This document shows positions 6,853 to 9,690 of a stretch of 9,690 nt of DNA, piece after piece. Within the stretch, counting starts at the first letter, position 1. Each line of letters starts with the position of its first letter. The DNA lies in assembly GCA_937864935.1 (NCBI GenBank), contig CALMDN010000126.1:1-9690 (forward strand). Direction: 5' to 3'. Below the pieces are notes generated by a model. That model saw only the letters and a program-made list of their open reading frames with translations, had not been told where the DNA came from and did no database searches. This stretch comes from an uncultured Bacteroidales bacterium (lineage in GTDB: Bacteria > Bacteroidota > Bacteroidia > Bacteroidales > Lentimicrobiaceae). The position numbers and the translations under genes are program-made.

Positions 6853-8214
6853 CTAGTATTCCTGTATATTTTTCAGGATCAGCAGACTGATCTCCGGCCT
6901 TATGCCTATTCTTCCCGGGTACCCGATGTGTCCCAGGCCGGCATTCACGTAAAGATAGCCATCCTCATCCGGGGTTCTTCCCTGACTGGAATACAGACCT
7001 CCCCATTCTTCGTATAGGAATTTTGCCGGGCTCCAGTGAATGCCTGAAAAATCGATGCCCATCTGCATGCCATGGGTATGACCCGACAGGGTAAGGTCGA
7101 ACCAGGGGTATTTTATTTTTACTTCGGCATCCCAATGGGTAGGGTCGTGCGACAACAGGATGTTGAGTGACTGTATTTCAGCTCCCTGAAGGGTCTTCTG
7201 CATGTCGCCATATTTTCTGAACCTGTTGGTGGCACTCCAGTTCTCAACGCCTGAAAGTAAAAATTCTGCGCTGTCTTTAAGAATAATGACCGATTGGTTG
7301 CGAAGCAGGTTCCAGCCAATTTTTTTGTAAAATATCTCCATATCCGTCAGGTTCTTCTCTTTGTCAGCCTGATTTCGCCAGGATGTATAGTCTCCGTAAT
7401 CGTGGTTTCCCAGAATGGCATAAACACCCAGCGGAGCCCTGATACCGGCGAGCACTTCTTCGAATCCCTGAACTTCAGCTGTGCTGTAATTCACCATATC
7501 TCCGGTAAAAACCACCAGATCGGGATTGAGCCCCTGCACCAGACTGACAGCACGGGCCAGAGGTTTCGCAGAGACCCAGCTGCCCAGATGAATATCAGAC
7601 AGCTGCACGATACGCAAACCCTCCAGCTCCGGAGGCAGGTTCCGGATACCCACTTCCGTTTCTGTTACTCTAAAACGATATACCCCCCAGGTACTTCCAA
7701 GAATCATGAGTGCAAATACCAGAACAGAAAGAGCGATGCCGGTATTGCGGAAAAATATTCCGGCTCTGCGAAAGAAACCAGGAATGAAGGATTGTTTCCC
7801 GAAAGGGAACAAAGCCAGCAGTCTAAACGCATATGAAGGCAGCAAACCGACAAAGAGGGCTGTTTTCGAAACAAGGGCAATCACAGCAACACCCGGCAGA
7901 TAAATTCTGAGCCAGTCAGGCCAATGCGTCAGGGAGACCACAACAGATCCCACCAGAAACACAAGCAGCAGGCTTACCGGGGTCCACCAGAAAATACCGA
8001 AAGAAAGGGAAGCAAAACGGGGAAGCTTTTGTCTGAAGGCCCTGAGATCTGCAAAGACCAGCCAATCGATGATAAAAAGTAGGGCAAACAGGGGCATTCT
8101 GCCTGCATATTTTGGGAGTGCCGTGAGCAACGCAATATAGAGCAAAGCTATAAAACCCAGGACAATTCCCGGTATCCACCAGTTTGGTTTGCTTCGTTGG
8201 TTGCGGTTTTCCAT
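6853..8214 (-). CDS. Membrane-anchored metallophosphoesterase (YkuE/YaeI-like)
   Basis: The 453-residue protein has about five N-terminal membrane helices (roughly 14-34, 41-58, 68-95, 104-125 and 157-178), followed by a calcineurin-like metallophosphoesterase domain. All metal-site motifs are intact: DIH (207-209), GDM (238-240), GNHD (269-272), His356 in LLSHDPTHW, and GHTH (378-381). The charge pattern (basic N terminus, RQKLPR after helix 2, FFRR before helix 5) puts the N terminus inside and the catalytic domain in the periplasm. Relatives of the YkuE/YaeI type hydrolyse phosphoesters at the membrane, and the true substrate here is unknown. An LpxG-like lipid A precursor hydrolase is possible but would need a cytoplasmic active site. 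ATG at 8214 is the natural start, with Lys/Arg before the first helix. It lies just downstream of the terminator of the preceding gene, so it probably has its own promoter or relies on read-through. Confidence 0.82.
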   Translation of the reverse strand: MENRNQRSKPNWWIPGIVLGFIALLYIALLTALPKYAGRMPLFALLFIIDWLVFADLRAFRQKLPRFASLSFGIFWWTPVSLLLVFLVGSVVVSLTHWPDWLRIYLPGVAVIALVSKTALFVGLLPSYAFRLLALFPFGKQSFIPGFFRRAGIFFRNTGIALSVLVFALMILGSTWGVYRFRVTETEVGIRNLPPELEGLRIVQLSDIHLGSWVSAKPLARAVSLVQGLNPDLVVFTGDMVNYSTAEVQGFEEVLAGIRAPLGVYAILGNHDYGDYTSWRNQADKEKNLTDMEIFYKKIGWNLLRNQSVIILKDSAEFLLSGVENWSATNRFRKYGDMQKTLQGAEIQSLNILLSHDPTHWDAEVKIKYPWFDLTLSGHTHGMQMGIDFSGIHWSPAKFLYEEWGGLYSSQGRTPDEDGYLYVNAGLGHIGYPGRIGIRPEISLLILKNIQEY

Positions 8215-8225
8215 TGACAGTAAAC

Positions 8226-8259
8226 AAAAAGCCGGCGCTACAGTTTGGTAACGCCGGCT
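8226..8259 (-). terminator. Intrinsic terminator of the aconitase-family gene
   Basis: On the - strand AGCCGGCG (8259-8252) and CGCCGGCT (8237-8230) form an exact 8-bp GC-rich stem around a 14-nt loop, directly followed by a run of T (TTTTTGTTTA). It begins 18 nt after the stop codon of the aconitase-family gene. The metallophosphoesterase ATG is only 11 nt beyond its T run, so the hairpin also sits in the immediate upstream region of that gene. Confidence 0.85.
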
Positions 8260-8277
8260 GAATTTTTCGGTATTGTA

Positions 8278-9690
8278 TCAGGCATTGGCCTTTACATAAT
8301 TGACGAGGCCTTTGGCATCAAAGATTCCCATCAGTTTCGATGGCAAGGGAGAGAACCTGAATTCTTTTCCGGCTACATCCACAATGCCCCGGGCAAAATC
8401 AACCTCTACCTTATCGCCCTGTCTGTAGGCATCCACAGCCTCGGGAAGCAGAATGATGGGGAGGCCCTGATTTACAGAGGAGCGGTAAAAGATGCGGTTC
8501 ACCGATTTGCAGATCACGGCTTTAACACCGGCATACGCCAGGCCTACACAGGGATGCTCCCTGGAACTTCCGCACCCGAAATTGGCACCGGCAACAAGAA
8601 TATCGCCTTCTTTTACCCTGTCGGAGAAACTGTCATCGAATCCCTTGAAGAGGTAAGGCATTATCTTCTCGGCTTCAGAACTGTTGATCTCGTAGGTAAA
8701 CTTACCTGCAAACATCTGGTCGGTGTTGAGGTTGTCGACATCGGCATAATTCCATACGGCATTGGCATACCTGTCTTCATCCTGTGCGATGTCAACCGTT
8801 TTGCTTTGCTCAACGGTGAAAGGATATTTGTCGGTAAAATGATCACCGCGGGGGTCGGCGATTTCGCCCTTGAGTGCTGAATAAGCCACAACAGCCGGTG
8901 AAGCCAGGTAGATGGCCGATTCCTTGTTGCCCATGCGGCCTTTGAAGTTGCGGTTGGCTGTTGAGATCACGGCATAGCCATCGGCAGGAATGCCCTGGCC
9001 GGTTCCGAGGCAGGGTCCGCAACTGGGTGCCAGTACGTTGGCCCCCGTTTCCATAAACAGCCGGATCAGGCCTTCTTCCATAGCCTGCAGGTAAATCTCC
9101 TGAGAGGCGGGAATGATCAGCAGCTGGAATCCATCGGGAAGTTTTTTCCCATCTAAAATTTTTGCGGCTGCCCTGAGGTCTTCAATTCTGCCGTTGGTGC
9201 AGGTTCCGATGAGGGCCTGGTTCAGTTTCACTCCCCTGACTTCGGCAAGTGCCTTCACGTTATCCACATGGTGCGGAGCTGCAACAACCGGGAAGAGTTC
9301 GTTCAGATTGATGTTGATTTCCCTTACATAGCTTGCATCCTGATCAGCCCAAGTGCCTTGGGTTTGGGCGCCCAGCCATTCATGAAGCACTTCATCGGCA
9401 GGGAATACTGCATTCTTGGCCCCCATTTCAGAAGCCAGGTTGGCAATGGTCATCCGATCTGCCACATTGAGGGTTTTTACCCCCTCACCATGGTATTCAA
9501 TGGACATATAATCCGCGCCGCTGGAGCCGATCATTCCGATGATCCACAGGGAAAGGTCTTTGGCGTAAACGCCTTCGGGCAATTTTCCCGTCAGGTTAAT
9601 TTTGATACTTTCCGGCACCCGGAACCAGGTTTCACCCTGCTTCCACAGACCGGCGGTTTCGGTGCGGTCGATTCCGGCTGCAAAAGCATT
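8278..9690 (-). CDS. Aconitase-family hydro-lyase, fused large and small domains (5' end outside window)
   Basis: The frame runs off the window edge, so 470 C-terminal residues are visible, starting NAFAAGIDRTETAGLWKQGE. Numbered from there, the large (LeuC-like) domain shows IGTCTNGRIEDLRAAA with Cys164, and SCGPCLG with Cys224 and Cys227, the three ligands of the [4Fe-4S] cluster. After a linker at about 276-340 comes a LeuD-like swivel domain with NFGCGSSREHP (371-381) and NRIFYRSSVNQGLPI. The order and total size fit compact fused aconitases rather than the longer mitochondrial type. The likely reaction is dehydration/rehydration of a tricarboxylate: citrate to isocitrate, or an isopropylmalate- or homocitrate-type substrate. 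The sequence alone does not decide. A GTG at 9618 is not the true start, because good family sequence continues upstream of it to the edge. A strong terminator follows its stop. Confidence 0.82.
   Translation of the reverse strand, partial: NAFAAGIDRTETAGLWKQGETWFRVPESIKINLTGKLPEGVYAKDLSLWIIGMIGSSGADYMSIEYHGEGVKTLNVADRMTIANLASEMGAKNAVFPADEVLHEWLGAQTQGTWADQDASYVREININLNELFPVVAAPHHVDNVKALAEVRGVKLNQALIGTCTNGRIEDLRAAAKILDGKKLPDGFQLLIIPASQEIYLQAMEEGLIRLFMETGANVLAPSCGPCLGTGQGIPADGYAVISTANRNFKGRMGNKESAIYLASPAVVAYSALKGEIADPRGDHFTDKYPFTVEQSKTVDIAQDEDRYANAVWNYADVDNLNTDQMFAGKFTYEINSSEAEKIMPYLFKGFDDSFSDRVKEGDILVAGANFGCGSSREHPCVGLAYAGVKAVICKSVNRIFYRSSVNQGLPIILLPEAVDAYRQGDKVEVDFARGIVDVAGKEFRFSPLPSKLMGIFDAKGLVNYVKANA

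Noticed and set aside
7294..7836. A 180-aa + strand frame.
   Set aside because: It is antisense to the metallophosphoesterase motifs (GNHD, GDM, DIH), which are intact on the - strand.
8245..8880. A 211-aa + strand frame.
   Set aside because: It is antisense to the conserved swivel domain of the aconitase-family gene and crosses its terminator.
9616..9618. GTG as the start of the aconitase-family protein.
   Set aside because: In-frame family sequence (NAFAAG... through WFR) continues upstream to the window edge, so the gene is cut by the window.

Overview
The window looks like a chromosomal stretch of a Bacteroidota (Bacteroidales-like) genome of moderate GC content. Three things support this. 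None of the five complete starts I examined has a Shine-Dalgarno motif. A TAnnTTTG-type -7 promoter box sits directly in front of the ABC ATPase gene. The proteins are of kinds common in that phylum: a LolD-type ATPase, a long exported TPR protein, and a membrane-anchored metallophosphoesterase.

Layout. Positions 1-588 hold no large gene, but two short reading frames look possible: one of 48 aa on the + strand, and one of 57 aa on the - strand, divergent from the next gene. A + strand series follows: a lolD-like ABC ATPase (589-1254), a 1182-residue exported protein built from 18 tandem 57-residue TPR-like units with a C-terminal beta-rich domain (1390-4938), and a class V PLP-dependent aminotransferase / cysteine desulfurase-like enzyme (5221-6681). 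Gaps of 135 and 282 bp separate these three, so they are probably not one tight operon. A 171-bp convergent gap leads into two - strand genes: a five-TM metallophosphoesterase with a probably periplasmic catalytic domain (6853-8214), and, transcribed before it, the 3' part of an aconitase-family enzyme with fused large and small domains (8278 to beyond the window end). A strong intrinsic terminator lies between these two.

How the genes relate. LolD would power lipoprotein release from the inner membrane. The repeat protein is exported and could be a periplasmic or envelope scaffold. The metallophosphoesterase probably also faces the periplasm. The aminotransferase and the aconitase-family enzyme are cytoplasmic metabolic enzymes with no evident link to the envelope genes. 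I see no mobile element, CRISPR array, phage gene or RNA gene. The most unusual object is the repeat protein, whose 57-residue period is kept almost exactly through 18 copies.
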